Assembly: GCF_001730225.1 (NCBI RefSeq)
Contig: NZ_MIJE01000011.1
Span: forward strand, 62,001-126,000
DNA length: 64,000 nucleotides
Direction: 5' to 3'
DNA from: Desulfuribacillus alkaliarsenatis
GTDB taxonomy: Bacteria > Bacillota > Bacilli > Desulfuribacillales > Desulfuribacillaceae
The stretch's first letter is position 1, and each line of letters begins with the position of its first letter. Below, in pieces: positions 34,353 to 43,472 of the stretch. The notes under the pieces are model-generated. The model searched no databases. It worked only from the letters and a program-made list of their open reading frames with translations, and was not told the DNA's origin. The position numbers and the translations under genes were made by a program.

Positions 34353-35618
34353 ATGGAAAAGTCAGTAGTTGAATTATTTGCGGGTGTTGGGGGATTTCGT
34401 CTAGGGCTCGGACAGGCTTCGGAAGAGTTCAAATTCGTTTGGGCAAACCAATGGGAGCCTAGTAGAAAGGCGCAGGATGCCTACGAATGCTATATTAGCC
34501 ACTTCGGAAATTCAGATATACATAGCAATGAAGATATAAATAAGGTTGATAAAAACGACATACCACAGCACTCTGTATTAGTTGGGGGCTTTCCTTGTCA
34601 GGACTACAGTGTGGCAAGAACTGGCGCCCAAGGCATTAAGGGGAAAAAAGGTGTATTGTGGTGGGACATCTATGAAATACTAAAGGCTAAAACCCCGCCA
34701 TTTGTGATATTAGAAAACGTCGATAGATTACTAAAGTCTCCAAGTTCTCAAAGGGGGAAGGATTTTGGTGTCATCTTAGGGTGTTTTAAGGAATTAGATT
34801 ACTCAGTAGAATGGCGTGTTATAAATGCAGCAGATTATGGATTCCCTCAGCGAAGAAGAAGAATTTTTATTTTCGCTTATAAAAATAATACAAGCTATGC
34901 CAAAGGATTAAAAGAATATAATCTTAATGAAATAATTGAACACACAGGCTTCTTTCAGCAGGGATTTCCAGCTGAGCCAATATCATTAGAGTTAAGCAAT
35001 AAGAGTAAGAGCACATTTGATTTTATTTTTGAAGATTTAATAGAAGTATCAGATAACTTCACATTAGAGTTTTCAAATGCAGGCATTATGAGAGGAAATG
35101 AAATACATACACAACAATTATGTGCTTCAGAATGTTATACAGTTGAACAACAGACGCTTAAGGATATTTTAGAAAGTAATGTTGATGAAAGATATTACTT
35201 AAATGGCGAACTGGATGATTGGCTTTACATGAAAGGTCCGAAGCGGATTGAACGCACTAACAAGAATGGACATAAATACATTTTTGCAGAGGGTGGAATA
35301 GCCTTTCCTGACCCTGTAGACAAGCCTGCTAGAACAATGCTAACTAGTGAGTCGTCGAAGAATAGAAGCACACACATAATAGAAGACCCGCTAACTGGCA
35401 GAAAAAGAAAGCTAACACCTATTGAGTGTGAAAGGCTAAACGGCTTTCCAGATAACTGGACAAACACGGGTATGTCAGAGCGATTTAGATATTTTTGCAT
35501 GGGCAATGCCTTAGTAGTAGGCTTAATTGAAAAAATGGGAATTACATTAAGTGAAATTATCGATGGCGAAACCAGCTCTAGTAGCGAAAAGGAAGATCAA
35601 CTAACAGCAGTATCCTAA
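34353..35618 (+). CDS. DNA (cytosine-5-)-methyltransferase of the Sau3AI-like system
   Basis: 421-residue C5-methyltransferase. Motif I is FAGVGGF (9-15), motif IV GGFPCQDYS with the catalytic C82, motif VI ENV (121-123), motif VIII QRRRR (166-170), and motif X is near GNALVVGLIEKMG at the end. The recognition domain lies between about 185 and 370. The pairing with a Sau3AI-like enzyme suggests it methylates the C of GATC to protect the host. ATG at 34353 has GGAGG. The C-terminal tail after motif X is short and Ser/Glu-rich. No vsr or controller gene is adjacent. Confidence 0.94.
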   Translation: MEKSVVELFAGVGGFRLGLGQASEEFKFVWANQWEPSRKAQDAYECYISHFGNSDIHSNEDINKVDKNDIPQHSVLVGGFPCQDYSVARTGAQGIKGKKGVLWWDIYEILKAKTPPFVILENVDRLLKSPSSQRGKDFGVILGCFKELDYSVEWRVINAADYGFPQRRRRIFIFAYKNNTSYAKGLKEYNLNEIIEHTGFFQQGFPAEPISLELSNKSKSTFDFIFEDLIEVSDNFTLEFSNAGIMRGNEIHTQQLCASECYTVEQQTLKDILESNVDERYYLNGELDDWLYMKGPKRIERTNKNGHKYIFAEGGIAFPDPVDKPARTMLTSESSKNRSTHIIEDPLTGRKRKLTPIECERLNGFPDNWTNTGMSERFRYFCMGNALVVGLIEKMGITLSEIIDGETSSSSEKEDQLTAVS

Positions 35619-35718
35619 GTTGTAATAATTAATATTTATAAAAACGCAGCATCTAATTTGTTTAGTGTATAATAAACCTACTACAGAGGTTATTATAGCC
35701 TTAGGGAAGAGGGAAATG

Positions 35719-36591
35719 ATGATAAAAATAATGGCAGACTCTACCTGCGATTTATCACAGGATATATTAGAAAAGTACGACATAGGCGTTGCACCACTGA
35801 AAATTAATATCGATGGAAAAACCTACAGTGACAAAATAGATATTAAAACAGATGAATTATTTGAATTGCTTCCAAATATAGAAAAGCACCCTACAACGTC
35901 GATGCCAAGTCCTACAGAATTTCTAAGCATTATGAAAGAGGCCGTAGACAAAGGACATACATCTATATTGTGTATATGTATGTCTAGTGGGACAAGTGCT
36001 TCCTATCAGGCTGCAGAAATAGCTAAAGATACTTTTTATGATGAAAATCCTAATTCAGAAATTAAAATACACGTTGTAGACTCTAAAAGCATGAGTCATG
36101 GTAGTGGCTGGCTAATACTAAAAAGCGCTAGACTAAGGGATGAAGGTGCTAGCTTTGATGAGCTAGTTAAGTTTAACGAAGCTTATAAGAAGAATGTTAA
36201 GCACTATTTATCCGTAGATGATCTAGATCATTTAATTCGCAGTGGTCGTTTGACTAATACAAGTGCCTTTATTGGGAAGTTACTTAAGTTAAAGCCGATA
36301 ATGTCCATGAAAGACGGTAAAGGCGCCATAGTTGCTAAGGAAAGAGGCCGCAAAAAGGTTCTAAACCACTATGTGAGTGAATTCTTAAAAAGAAACAATC
36401 CTGAGCTTACGGATTTCATTATCATTGGCTACTCGAATGAAATCGGAGTAGCTGAAGTATTAAAAGAGAAGTTAATTCAAGAAGCGGGCTATAATGGTGA
36501 GATATTTATTATGCAGATGGGGGTTGCCGTTAGTACCCATGTAGGACCTGGGGCGATTTCTCTGTTTTTTATTGAAAAGAATCGCAACTAA
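35719..36591 (+). CDS. DegV family fatty-acid-binding protein
   Basis: 290-residue DegV-fold protein. DSTCDLS near residue 6, HPTTSMPSPTEF near 73 and SSGTSASYQAAEIA near 107 line the lipid pocket in this family. Some members act as FakB, which presents fatty acids to the kinase FakA; no fakA is adjacent. The start is ATG at 35719 or the ATG just before it at 35716; AAGAGGG at 35707-35713 favours 35719. A 9-bp-stem terminator follows. It is a single gene between the restriction system and the DUF4342 operon. Confidence 0.92.
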   Translation: MIKIMADSTCDLSQDILEKYDIGVAPLKINIDGKTYSDKIDIKTDELFELLPNIEKHPTTSMPSPTEFLSIMKEAVDKGHTSILCICMSSGTSASYQAAEIAKDTFYDENPNSEIKIHVVDSKSMSHGSGWLILKSARLRDEGASFDELVKFNEAYKKNVKHYLSVDDLDHLIRSGRLTNTSAFIGKLLKLKPIMSMKDGKGAIVAKERGRKKVLNHYVSEFLKRNNPELTDFIIIGYSNEIGVAEVLKEKLIQEAGYNGEIFIMQMGVAVSTHVGPGAISLFFIEKNRN

Positions 36592-36620
36592 ATAATCTAA
36601 TTTAGAATACAACGTATTGG

Positions 36621-36644
36621 AGGGACATCGCTAGATGTCCCTTT
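36621..36644 (+). terminator. Intrinsic terminator after degV
   Basis: AGGGACATC (36621-36629), loop GCTA, GATGTCCCT (36634-36642), then TT. The tail is short, so termination may be partial. Confidence 0.7.
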
Positions 36645-36691
36645 AAATAGATTTAAGGTTGAAATGAGAACGGATTAAAAGAAATTTAAGA

Positions 36692-36713
36692 ATTTCTAAT
36701 GTATTTCTAATGT
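36692..36713 (+). promoter_or_regulatory. Tandem 11-bp direct repeat before the DUF4342/two-component operon
   Basis: ATTTCTAATGT is present twice in direct succession (36692-36702, 36703-36713). A period of one helical turn is typical of sites bound by OmpR-family response regulators. It lies about 70 bases upstream of the operon's first start codon, next to TATAAA at 36726-36731. The operon encodes such a regulator, so autoregulation is a fair inference. Confidence 0.6.
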
Positions 36714-36780
36714 TTTACCAATGGCATATAAAGGATTTCTATTTATACTAACCATAATGAAAGTTAAAGGAGGAGATATT

Positions 36781-37350
36781 ATGGTTACAATAGAACAAGT
36801 AGAAAAGCTACGAAAGCATACGGGAGTATCTTATGAAGAAGCGAAAAAGGCGTTAGAGGAGACGAACGGTGATGTCTTAGAGGCGGTCATTAATTTAGAG
36901 AAGCAAAATCGGATTAAACCGCCTAATGAAGGAGGACAATATCAATCCAGCTCAGGGCAACAACAGAATAGTGATAGTAAGATTAATGAAACTAGCGATG
37001 AAAATCAAAGCAACTCTAATTCAACGAGCTTTGGAGAAATGATTGGACGCTTTTTCAGATGGTTTGGGAAAATTGTACACAAAGGAAATACTAACAGTTT
37101 TAAAGTAATGAAAGATAACGAAAAAATTATGGCCATACCATTAACGGCTATGGTGCTACTGCTTATTTTTGCATTCTGGCTTGTCATTCCATTGGTGATT
37201 ATTGGGCTGTTCTTCGGCTATAGATATTGGTTTGAAGGACCAGAGGTGAGTAATCCATCAGTCAATCGAGCTATGGATTCAGTGGCAGACGCTGCTGAAA
37301 GCTTAAAAAAAGACTTCACTAACGGAATGAACGACAAAAAAGGTGAGTAA
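36781..37350 (+). CDS. UBA/TS-N and DUF4342 domain membrane protein
   Basis: 189-residue protein. The first 45 residues are a UBA/TS-N-like helical bundle (VEKLRKHTGVSYEEAKKALEETNGD), as at the start of EF-Ts. A polar linker rich in Q, N and S leads to the DUF4342 region (RFFRWFGKIVHKGN, then KDNEKIMAIPLTAMVLLLIF) with one or two membrane helices. The function is unknown. ATG at 36781 has AAAGGAGG; the frame is open to 36721 but without a better start. It is the first gene of the operon and ends 2 bases before the response regulator, a placement that suggests a role tied to this signalling system. Confidence 0.85.
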   Translation: MVTIEQVEKLRKHTGVSYEEAKKALEETNGDVLEAVINLEKQNRIKPPNEGGQYQSSSGQQQNSDSKINETSDENQSNSNSTSFGEMIGRFFRWFGKIVHKGNTNSFKVMKDNEKIMAIPLTAMVLLLIFAFWLVIPLVIIGLFFGYRYWFEGPEVSNPSVNRAMDSVADAAESLKKDFTNGMNDKKGE

Positions 37351-37352
37351 AA

Positions 37353-38036
37353 ATGGAGAAAATACTAATTATTGAAGATGAAGAAAAGATTGCCCGTTTT
37401 ATTCAGCTTGAGCTAGAATACGAGGGTTATCAAGTAGAAAAAGCTTTAAATGGAAGGGATGGGCTTGAGATGGTTAAGGCTCAGCCCTTTGACCTCGTTC
37501 TGCTAGATTTAATGCTACCAGGCCTTAATGGCATAGAGGTGCTGCGTCGGATTCGACAATTCTCCAATCAACCAGTAATCCTGCTAACGGCACGTGACTC
37601 CGTAATGGATAAAGTGACAGGACTGGACGGCGGAGCTGATGATTACATTACTAAGCCATTTGCAATTGAAGAATTGCTAGCAAGGATTCGCGCAACTCTA
37701 AGGAAGGCTTCAGCAAATAATACTGCAGTGACATCGCACGTATTAAGGGCAGGGCCGCTAGAATTAGATGCAAGTCGTAGAAGGGCTTGCGTATATGATA
37801 CTGTACTTGATTTGACAAAACGGGAGTTTGATTTACTTCAATGTTTATTAGAGAACAAAAACATAGTATTACAGAGGGAAGTACTTTTAGAGAAAATATG
37901 GGGTTATGATTTTGACGGAGGCTCTAATGCAGTTGATGTGTATATACGCTACCTGCGTGCTAAGGTTGAGGAGCCTTTTAGCCTAAAGCTTATACATACC
38001 GTAAGGGGTGTAGGGTACGTGATTAGAGATGAATGA
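37353..38036 (+). CDS. OmpR-family response regulator
   Basis: 227-residue two-domain regulator. The receiver (1-120) has the acidic pair IIEDEE, phosphorylation site D52 in LLDLMLPG, and the K of TKPF. The winged-helix DNA-binding domain (about 130-227) has LTKREFDLLQ, then WGYDFDGGSNAVDVYIRYLR and the ending HTVRGVGYVIR. It resembles ArlR/CpxR-like regulators of Bacillota. Its start is 2 bases after the DUF4342 gene, and its stop overlaps the kinase start by 8 bases. The 11-bp direct repeats upstream of the operon are plausible binding sites. Confidence 0.96.
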   Translation: MEKILIIEDEEKIARFIQLELEYEGYQVEKALNGRDGLEMVKAQPFDLVLLDLMLPGLNGIEVLRRIRQFSNQPVILLTARDSVMDKVTGLDGGADDYITKPFAIEELLARIRATLRKASANNTAVTSHVLRAGPLELDASRRRACVYDTVLDLTKREFDLLQCLLENKNIVLQREVLLEKIWGYDFDGGSNAVDVYIRYLRAKVEEPFSLKLIHTVRGVGYVIRDE

Positions 38037-39534
38037 ACAGCAAAGCAATAAAGCAAAGGGAGTAAGTATATCTGATAAGATACGCTCATCGCTAGTTATA
38101 AAGTTAAATCTGCGGATGCTTGCTATTTTGCTGTCTGCTTTTATGTCTATTAATACATTGTTGTTAATTATAGTGTCGACAAGCACTATCTATCAAATTG
38201 AAAAAGGCGCGATACAACTAGCTCAAGATGTCGTAGCTACTGAAAACGCTATAGCAGTAGAATCTTATGAAGTCCTAGGATATCGAATTACGGGATTGGA
38301 TGTGCTTACTGGACAGGAAACAGAAGGCGAAGGTTATCAATTGCCATGGGCAATCCAAAAAAGAACACCAATTAAAGATGCAAGCACGACAAGAAATATA
38401 CTAACAGTTAATTGGCAAGAAGATATGATGGTTGCCGAGTGGATACGTCAAATAGATTACGAGCTTAGATTTACTGTTGAGAATCAAACCTTTCTGGTTG
38501 TGTATAATATAGGTGAGGATCTTGCGCGCATAACGGTTATTGCGATAATTGTTCTAGCGGTGGAGCTGCTGTTACTAATAAGCAGCTTATTCAAAGGTTC
38601 AACAGCCATCCGTAAAACCTTAAAGCCTATTTCTGAAATGGCAGAAACGGCAAAAGCACTCAATGAACAAGTCGCGAATATAGGTGCTGGAGGAAAAGAT
38701 ATCACATCGCTAGCTGGCGCCATTAGTAGTATTGACGCTAGCCAGCTTGACAAGCGCATAGCAGTCGATGAATCGCAGAAGGAGCTCAAGGAGCTGGCAC
38801 AGGCCATTAATCATATGTTGAACAGAATTAATGCTTCTTATCAATCACAGGTGCGGTTTGTTTCTGATGCCTCCCATGAATTGCGCACACCGATTTCCGT
38901 CATCCAAGGCTATGTAAACCTACTTGACCGATGGGGAAAAAAAGATGAAAAAACACTACAAGAGTCAATAGACGCAATCAAAGACGAGACAGAGAGCATG
39001 AAAACCCTTGTCGAGCAATTACTTTTTTTAGCCCGGGGAGATAATAGCACTATGCAGCTTAACAAACAATCTTTTGACGTACAGGCTTTAATAGACGAAA
39101 TTGTTCGAGAAGCACAAATGATAGATTCAGCCCATGTATTTAAAACGAAATGTAATACCGTGATAGCGATAAAAGCAGATCGCCAGTTAATGAAGCAAGC
39201 AATTCGCATTTTGCTAGATAACAGTATAAAGTACACTCCAGCAGGTGAGGTTATATCCTTAAAGACCTATTCAGAGAATAATAAATTACACATAGTCGTA
39301 CAGGATAATGGGATTGGTATACCGCCAGAGGATGTTCCACGTATTTTCGATCGCTTTTATCGTTCGGATGAGTCTCGCGCCAGGAAAACAGGAGGCTCGG
39401 GCTTAGGTCTAGCGATTGCAAGAATAATTGTAGAGCAGCATGATGGACACTTCGAAGTAATCAGTCGTCAAGAAATTGGAACACGGACAACAATTGTTTT
39501 ACCGCTTGAAAATAAACCTACCATTGAAATTTGA
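38029..39534 (+). CDS. Sensor histidine kinase
   Basis: 501-residue kinase. Two membrane helices (about 25-50 and 165-190) flank an outer sensor region of about 115 residues. A HAMP-like linker leads to the HisKA helix with H283 in SDASHELRTPISVIQGY and to the ATPase domain with DNGIGIPPED and TGGSGLGLAI. It should phosphorylate D52 of the regulator just upstream. The layout resembles ArlS. The sensed signal is unknown. ATG at 38029 overlaps the regulator gene. Its stop codon lies in the loop of a 12-bp hairpin ahead of the ABC genes. Confidence 0.95.
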   Translation: MNEQQSNKAKGVSISDKIRSSLVIKLNLRMLAILLSAFMSINTLLLIIVSTSTIYQIEKGAIQLAQDVVATENAIAVESYEVLGYRITGLDVLTGQETEGEGYQLPWAIQKRTPIKDASTTRNILTVNWQEDMMVAEWIRQIDYELRFTVENQTFLVVYNIGEDLARITVIAIIVLAVELLLLISSLFKGSTAIRKTLKPISEMAETAKALNEQVANIGAGGKDITSLAGAISSIDASQLDKRIAVDESQKELKELAQAINHMLNRINASYQSQVRFVSDASHELRTPISVIQGYVNLLDRWGKKDEKTLQESIDAIKDETESMKTLVEQLLFLARGDNSTMQLNKQSFDVQALIDEIVREAQMIDSAHVFKTKCNTVIAIKADRQLMKQAIRILLDNSIKYTPAGEVISLKTYSENNKLHIVVQDNGIGIPPEDVPRIFDRFYRSDESRARKTGGSGLGLAIARIIVEQHDGHFEVISRQEIGTRTTIVLPLENKPTIEI

Positions 39535-39546
39535 CAATGGTAGGTT
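39515..39546 (+). terminator. Hairpin across the kinase stop codon, possible attenuator
   Basis: AACCTACCATTG (39515-39526), 8-base loop containing TGA, CAATGGTAGGTT (39535-39546): a perfect 12-bp stem. The following TTCTTAAT is a poor T run, so it probably reduces rather than ends transcription into the ABC genes. Confidence 0.55.
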
Positions 39547-39593
39547 CTTAATATATTCTTATGCGCAGCTAAATATTGAAAAGAGGGAAGTAT

Positions 39594-40499
39594 ATGCTTA
39601 AGCTGGAGGACGTTTCAAAGATATACAGTAGAGACCAAAAACAAGCATTGAAAAATATAAATTTAGAGATTAAAGAGGGAGAGTTTACAGCGCTCTTAGG
39701 TCAAAATGGCGCTGGCAAAACAACGCTCATCAATATACTAGCAGGAAATGTGAAAAAGAGTAGTGGCAAAGTAACGATTGCGGGCTATGATTTAGACACT
39801 AATGAATTAGATACTAAATGGATTCTCGGTATCGTTCCCCAGGAAGTAGCGATTGATTTCACCTTTTCTGTGGAAGATATCCTAATACAGCAATCAGGAT
39901 ATTTCGGAATCACGGATAACAAAGAATATATTGATTGGTTACTTGAGTCCCTAGCCCTAAAAGACAAAAAGAAATCCCTGGCAAGGGAGCTTTCTGGTGG
40001 GATGAAGCGTCGACTACTAATTGCTAAAGCTCTTGTGCACAAACCAAAAATATTAGTTCTAGATGAGCCTACAGCTGGTGTAGATATTGGCCTTCGACAC
40101 ACCCTGTATGAGTTTCTAGAGCAGCTACATAAAGCGGGAACGACAATCATATTAACGACCCATTACCTAGAGGAAGCAGAGCGGCTGTGTGAGCGAGTGG
40201 TTGTAATAAATAATGGTATGCTTGTCGCTGATGAGCCTAAGGATAAATTGTTAAAAGACTTTTCCCAGGAAATAAATGTAGAAATTAAACTGGACGGGAA
40301 AATAGAGCAAGAGAATATCGGCTTTTTGCAGGCATTCAATCCGACAATTAAAGACCTAGACACTATTGTTTTGCTAATAGATAAGGCGGAATTAACAAAC
40401 ATATTGCAATTACTTATTGAAAACGATATGAAAATCTTGGATCTAAACGTAGAGCGACAAAAGCTTGAAGATGTTTATCTACAGCTTATCAAGCAATAG
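39594..40499 (+). CDS. ABC transporter ATP-binding protein (ABC-2 type)
   Basis: 301-residue nucleotide-binding subunit. Walker A GQNGAGKTT (about 32-40), signature LSGGMKRR (about 132-139) and Walker B ILVLDEPTAGVD (about 152-163) are intact, followed by the switch histidine in TTHYLEEAE. The C-terminal 80 residues are the usual extension of drug- or sodium-exporter-type (NatA-like) proteins. ATG at 39594 has AAGAGGGA; the TTG at 39576 is too far upstream. It pairs with the permease 13 bases downstream and follows the two-component genes, which probably control it. Confidence 0.94.
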   Translation: MLKLEDVSKIYSRDQKQALKNINLEIKEGEFTALLGQNGAGKTTLINILAGNVKKSSGKVTIAGYDLDTNELDTKWILGIVPQEVAIDFTFSVEDILIQQSGYFGITDNKEYIDWLLESLALKDKKKSLARELSGGMKRRLLIAKALVHKPKILVLDEPTAGVDIGLRHTLYEFLEQLHKAGTTIILTTHYLEEAERLCERVVVINNGMLVADEPKDKLLKDFSQEINVEIKLDGKIEQENIGFLQAFNPTIKDLDTIVLLIDKAELTNILQLLIENDMKILDLNVERQKLEDVYLQLIKQ

Positions 40500-40512
40500 G
40501 GGGGAGATTGTA

Positions 40513-41298
40513 ATGAGAAAAGGAGCTATATTTTATAACCGTACAGGCTTTTTTACACTGTTAAATCGAGAAGTGCACCGGTTTATGAAAGTATATATAC
40601 AGACGATACTCGCCCCGCTGCTTTCAAATATTTTGTTTTTAGGGATTTTTGGTGGCATATTGCAATCGAGGGACATTGGGCTAGAAGGGGTTGGCTATCT
40701 GCAGTTTCTTGTACCAGGCCTTGTGACCATGGGTGCAATTTTTGCATCATTTCAGAATCCTTCGTTTTCAATCGTAGCGCAAAAGTTTCAAAATACTATT
40801 CAGGATTTGAATAGTTACCCAATTTCAGATACAGAGAAAACCTTAGCATATGTACTTGGCGGAGCGTTCCGCGGGGTATTAGTGGGTGTTCTAACCTATG
40901 TTGCGACAATCTTTTTTGTTGGATATACAATTGAATATCCGATTCTTTTCTTTGTAGCTATATTTGCAATATCCTGTATTTTCGCGTCCATTGGCTTAAT
41001 AACGGGGCTATATTTAAACAATTTTGAGAAAATGAACTTTGTATTGGCAATTGTTATTACACCACTAACGTTTCTTGGTGGTGTGTTCTTTGAAATTAGT
41101 AAGCTCGAAGGGGTATTGTCATTAAGTAGGTTCCTAAATCCGATTTATCCTCTGGTTAATTTATCACGTTACATGTACTTAGGTGCTAGTGAAGGAAATA
41201 TCTTGATACACACTGGGATTGCAGGTGTATTGTTGGTAGGTGCTTTTGCATTTGCCTGGTATACATTGAAAAACGGCGTAGGTATTAAAGTCGATTAA
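40513..41298 (+). CDS. ABC-2 type permease
   Basis: 261-residue membrane subunit with six membrane segments and the ABC-2 pattern (LNREVHRFMKVYIQTILAPLLSN at the start, LVPGLVTMGAIFASFQNPS, and VITPLTFLGGVFFEISKLEG near the fifth helix). It forms a half-exporter pair with the preceding ATPase. The substrate is unknown. ATG at 40513 has GGGGGGAG; the frame extends to 40465 inside the ATPase gene but lacks a site. It ends the operon that begins with the DUF4342 gene. Confidence 0.93.
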   Translation: MRKGAIFYNRTGFFTLLNREVHRFMKVYIQTILAPLLSNILFLGIFGGILQSRDIGLEGVGYLQFLVPGLVTMGAIFASFQNPSFSIVAQKFQNTIQDLNSYPISDTEKTLAYVLGGAFRGVLVGVLTYVATIFFVGYTIEYPILFFVAIFAISCIFASIGLITGLYLNNFEKMNFVLAIVITPLTFLGGVFFEISKLEGVLSLSRFLNPIYPLVNLSRYMYLGASEGNILIHTGIAGVLLVGAFAFAWYTLKNGVGIKVD

Positions 41299-41401
41299 AA
41301 TAATCATTATAATGTAAGCGCTAGGAATTTTCATAAAAATAGGACTTCTATCAAATACTGTTTATAGCATGTATAGCTATGTATTTGCAGGAGGACATCC
41401 G

Positions 41402-42139
41402 ATGATTGATTTGCATGAATTAGGACAGGCCATAATAAACCCTATTATTGTTTTTTTCGTGTTAATAATTCTAGCGAGGTTAATTGGCAAGAAACTAATT
41501 GGACAGCTAACCTTTTTTGATTTTGTCTCAGGGATTACACTTGGTACAATTGGTGGAGCCTTTGTCACGACAGAGGTGGAAGGAAATTTTGTGCTACTAA
41601 GTGCCGTAGTGTTTAGTCTGATGGTAATGCTGATTGGCTATATAACCCTCAAGAACGTAACAGCGAGAAAGTTGTTAGAAGGCGAGCCTGTTATAGTAGT
41701 GCAAAACGGAAAGATATTAGAAAAGAATATGTCAGATAATCGCTATAATGAGGACGAGTTATTGATGCAACTTCGCGAGAAGGGCGTTTTTGACATAAGC
41801 GAAGTAGAGCATGCAATATTAGAGCCATATGGCCGTTTAAGCATAATTAAAAAAAGTGAGTATAGAGCCGTTGCACGAAAGGACCTAGAGCTTCCGCGGG
41901 AATATAAAGGAATTACCACCGAGCTTATAAGGGATGGTAGAATTCAAAAGCTGAATCTCCAGGGACTTAACAAAAACTATGAGTGGCTGTACAATCAGTT
42001 GATGGAGAAGGGCGTTACCAAGGTAGAGGATGTGTTTTTAGCGACATTCTCTGCCGACGGGAAGCTTTATATTGATTTGCGTGACGATAAGCTAAAGGAT
42101 GTAAAGAGGACTGAGGATGACGATTCAACCGGAATATAA
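41402..42139 (+). CDS. DUF421/YetF family membrane protein
   Basis: 245-residue protein with three N-terminal membrane helices (about 12-30, 40-60, 65-85) and a cytoplasmic part with two repeats typical of YetF. The family motif RLIGKKLIGQLTFFDFVSGITLG lies at 25-47, and NRYNEDELLMQLREKGVFDI is near 115. The function is unknown, though relatives are implicated in spore or membrane-lipid biology. ATG at 41402 has GGAGG 7 bases upstream, and this decides the start over ATG at 41369. It is a single gene, ended by a strong terminator. Confidence 0.9.
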   Translation: MIDLHELGQAIINPIIVFFVLIILARLIGKKLIGQLTFFDFVSGITLGTIGGAFVTTEVEGNFVLLSAVVFSLMVMLIGYITLKNVTARKLLEGEPVIVVQNGKILEKNMSDNRYNEDELLMQLREKGVFDISEVEHAILEPYGRLSIIKKSEYRAVARKDLELPREYKGITTELIRDGRIQKLNLQGLNKNYEWLYNQLMEKGVTKVEDVFLATFSADGKLYIDLRDDKLKDVKRTEDDDSTGI

Positions 42140-42173
42140 TTAAATAACTATACAGGAGTATTCGTTGATAGAG

Positions 42174-42217
42174 CACCGCATTTGTTAGAGCAGTTATAAC
42201 AATTGCGGTGTTTTTTT
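42174..42217 (+). terminator. Intrinsic terminator before sbcD
   Basis: CACCGCATTTGTTA (42174-42187) pairs with TAACAATTGCGGTG (42197-42210) with one mismatch, and a run of seven T's follows. Confidence 0.9.
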
Positions 42218-42299
42218 ATTTTTGTGTGAAATTGGAGCGAACATATGCCCTGAAAAAAGGTATAATGGTTATATGAAAAAAGGCAAAGGGGTTGGTCTG

Positions 42300-43472
42300 A
42301 TGAAAATCTTACATACGGGAGATTGGCACATAGGAAAGATTGTAAATGAATTTAGCATGCTAGAGGACCAGGAGTTTGCACTAGAGCAATTAATCGCAGT
42401 AATAGAAAAAGAGAAGCCTGATGTAGTTATCATAGCTGGTGACATTTATGATCGAAGCATTCCACCAGTTGAGGCTGTGGAATTGCTGGACAGGGTGTTT
42501 AATACTATTTTAATAGATTTAAAAACACCGATTATTGCAATTGCTGGAAATCATGACGGTAGAGAACGGCTGTCTTTTGCCAGCAAACTATTGACTCGCA
42601 ACGGACTTCACATCGCTGGAAGCCTAGATAAGGAAATTAAAAAAGTAACGTTCAATAGCGAACATAGCCCAGTGACATTTTATATGCTCCCATACGCCGA
42701 TCCAAAGGAGATTCGCCACATTCTTAAAGATGAAGAGATAACAAATCATGATTCAGCCATGGAAAAAATGATAGGGCGGATTAAGAAAGATATTGAGGCA
42801 AATCACAAGCATGTCTTAATTGCCCATGGATACGTATCACATATGAGGGAGCTAGACCAGTGTAAGCTAGTTATCTCCGACTCTGAACGACCATTAAGCA
42901 TAGGGGGAACAGAGATAGTTAATAGCAAGCATTTTGATTGCTTCCACTATACGGCATTAGGTCATCTGCATAGTCCACAAAAGGTAGGTAGTGACAGAAT
43001 GAGATATGCTGGCTCATTGCTGAAATACTCCTTCTCAGAAGTGAATCAGAAGAAGGGCTTTACAATAGTAGATATAGATGCAAATGGTGAAGTATCAATA
43101 GAGCTTAGAGAGCTTCTACCCAGTAGAGATATGCGCATTATCAAGGGGCCTTTGCATCAGCTAATTGACCCTAAGGTGTATGAAACGGCTAATCAAGAGG
43201 ATTATGTGTATGCCATCTTAACGGACGAGCAAGAGCTTATCGACCCTATATCAAAGCTCAGGGCCGTATATCCTAACATTATGGGCTTAAGTAGAGAGTC
43301 AACAACGATACGTGGGGAAAGCCGTACCGCAGCGGTAGGGGGACATAAAAACAAGTCGAAGCTTGAACTCTTTCAGGAATTCTACCAATCCATTTCTAGC
43401 AAGCCATTGGACAGTGAAAAACTTATTATCGCAAAAGCTGTAATAGAGCAAGTTGAAAGGGAGGCACAATAG
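42300..43472 (+). CDS. sbcD: SbcD nuclease subunit
   Basis: 390-residue calcineurin-like phosphoesterase, the Mre11-like nuclease of the SbcCD complex. Phosphoesterase motifs are GDWHIGK (near 8), GDIYDRS (near 49), AGNHDGRERLSF (near 82), AHGYVS and LGHLHSPQ. It cuts hairpin and blocked DNA ends with Mn ions. ATG at 42300 has AAAGGGG; the frame runs to 42222 without a better site. A TATAAT box is at 42261-42266. It lies directly before sbcC with no gap. Confidence 0.96.
   Translation: MKILHTGDWHIGKIVNEFSMLEDQEFALEQLIAVIEKEKPDVVIIAGDIYDRSIPPVEAVELLDRVFNTILIDLKTPIIAIAGNHDGRERLSFASKLLTRNGLHIAGSLDKEIKKVTFNSEHSPVTFYMLPYADPKEIRHILKDEEITNHDSAMEKMIGRIKKDIEANHKHVLIAHGYVSHMRELDQCKLVISDSERPLSIGGTEIVNSKHFDCFHYTALGHLHSPQKVGSDRMRYAGSLLKYSFSEVNQKKGFTIVDIDANGEVSIELRELLPSRDMRIIKGPLHQLIDPKVYETANQEDYVYAILTDEQELIDPISKLRAVYPNIMGLSRESTTIRGESRTAAVGGHKNKSKLELFQEFYQSISSKPLDSEKLIIAKAVIEQVEREAQ

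Noticed and set aside
42238-42251. Possible LexA box before sbcD
   Set aside because: Only the left half (CGAAC) matches; the right half GCCCT does not fit GTTCG.
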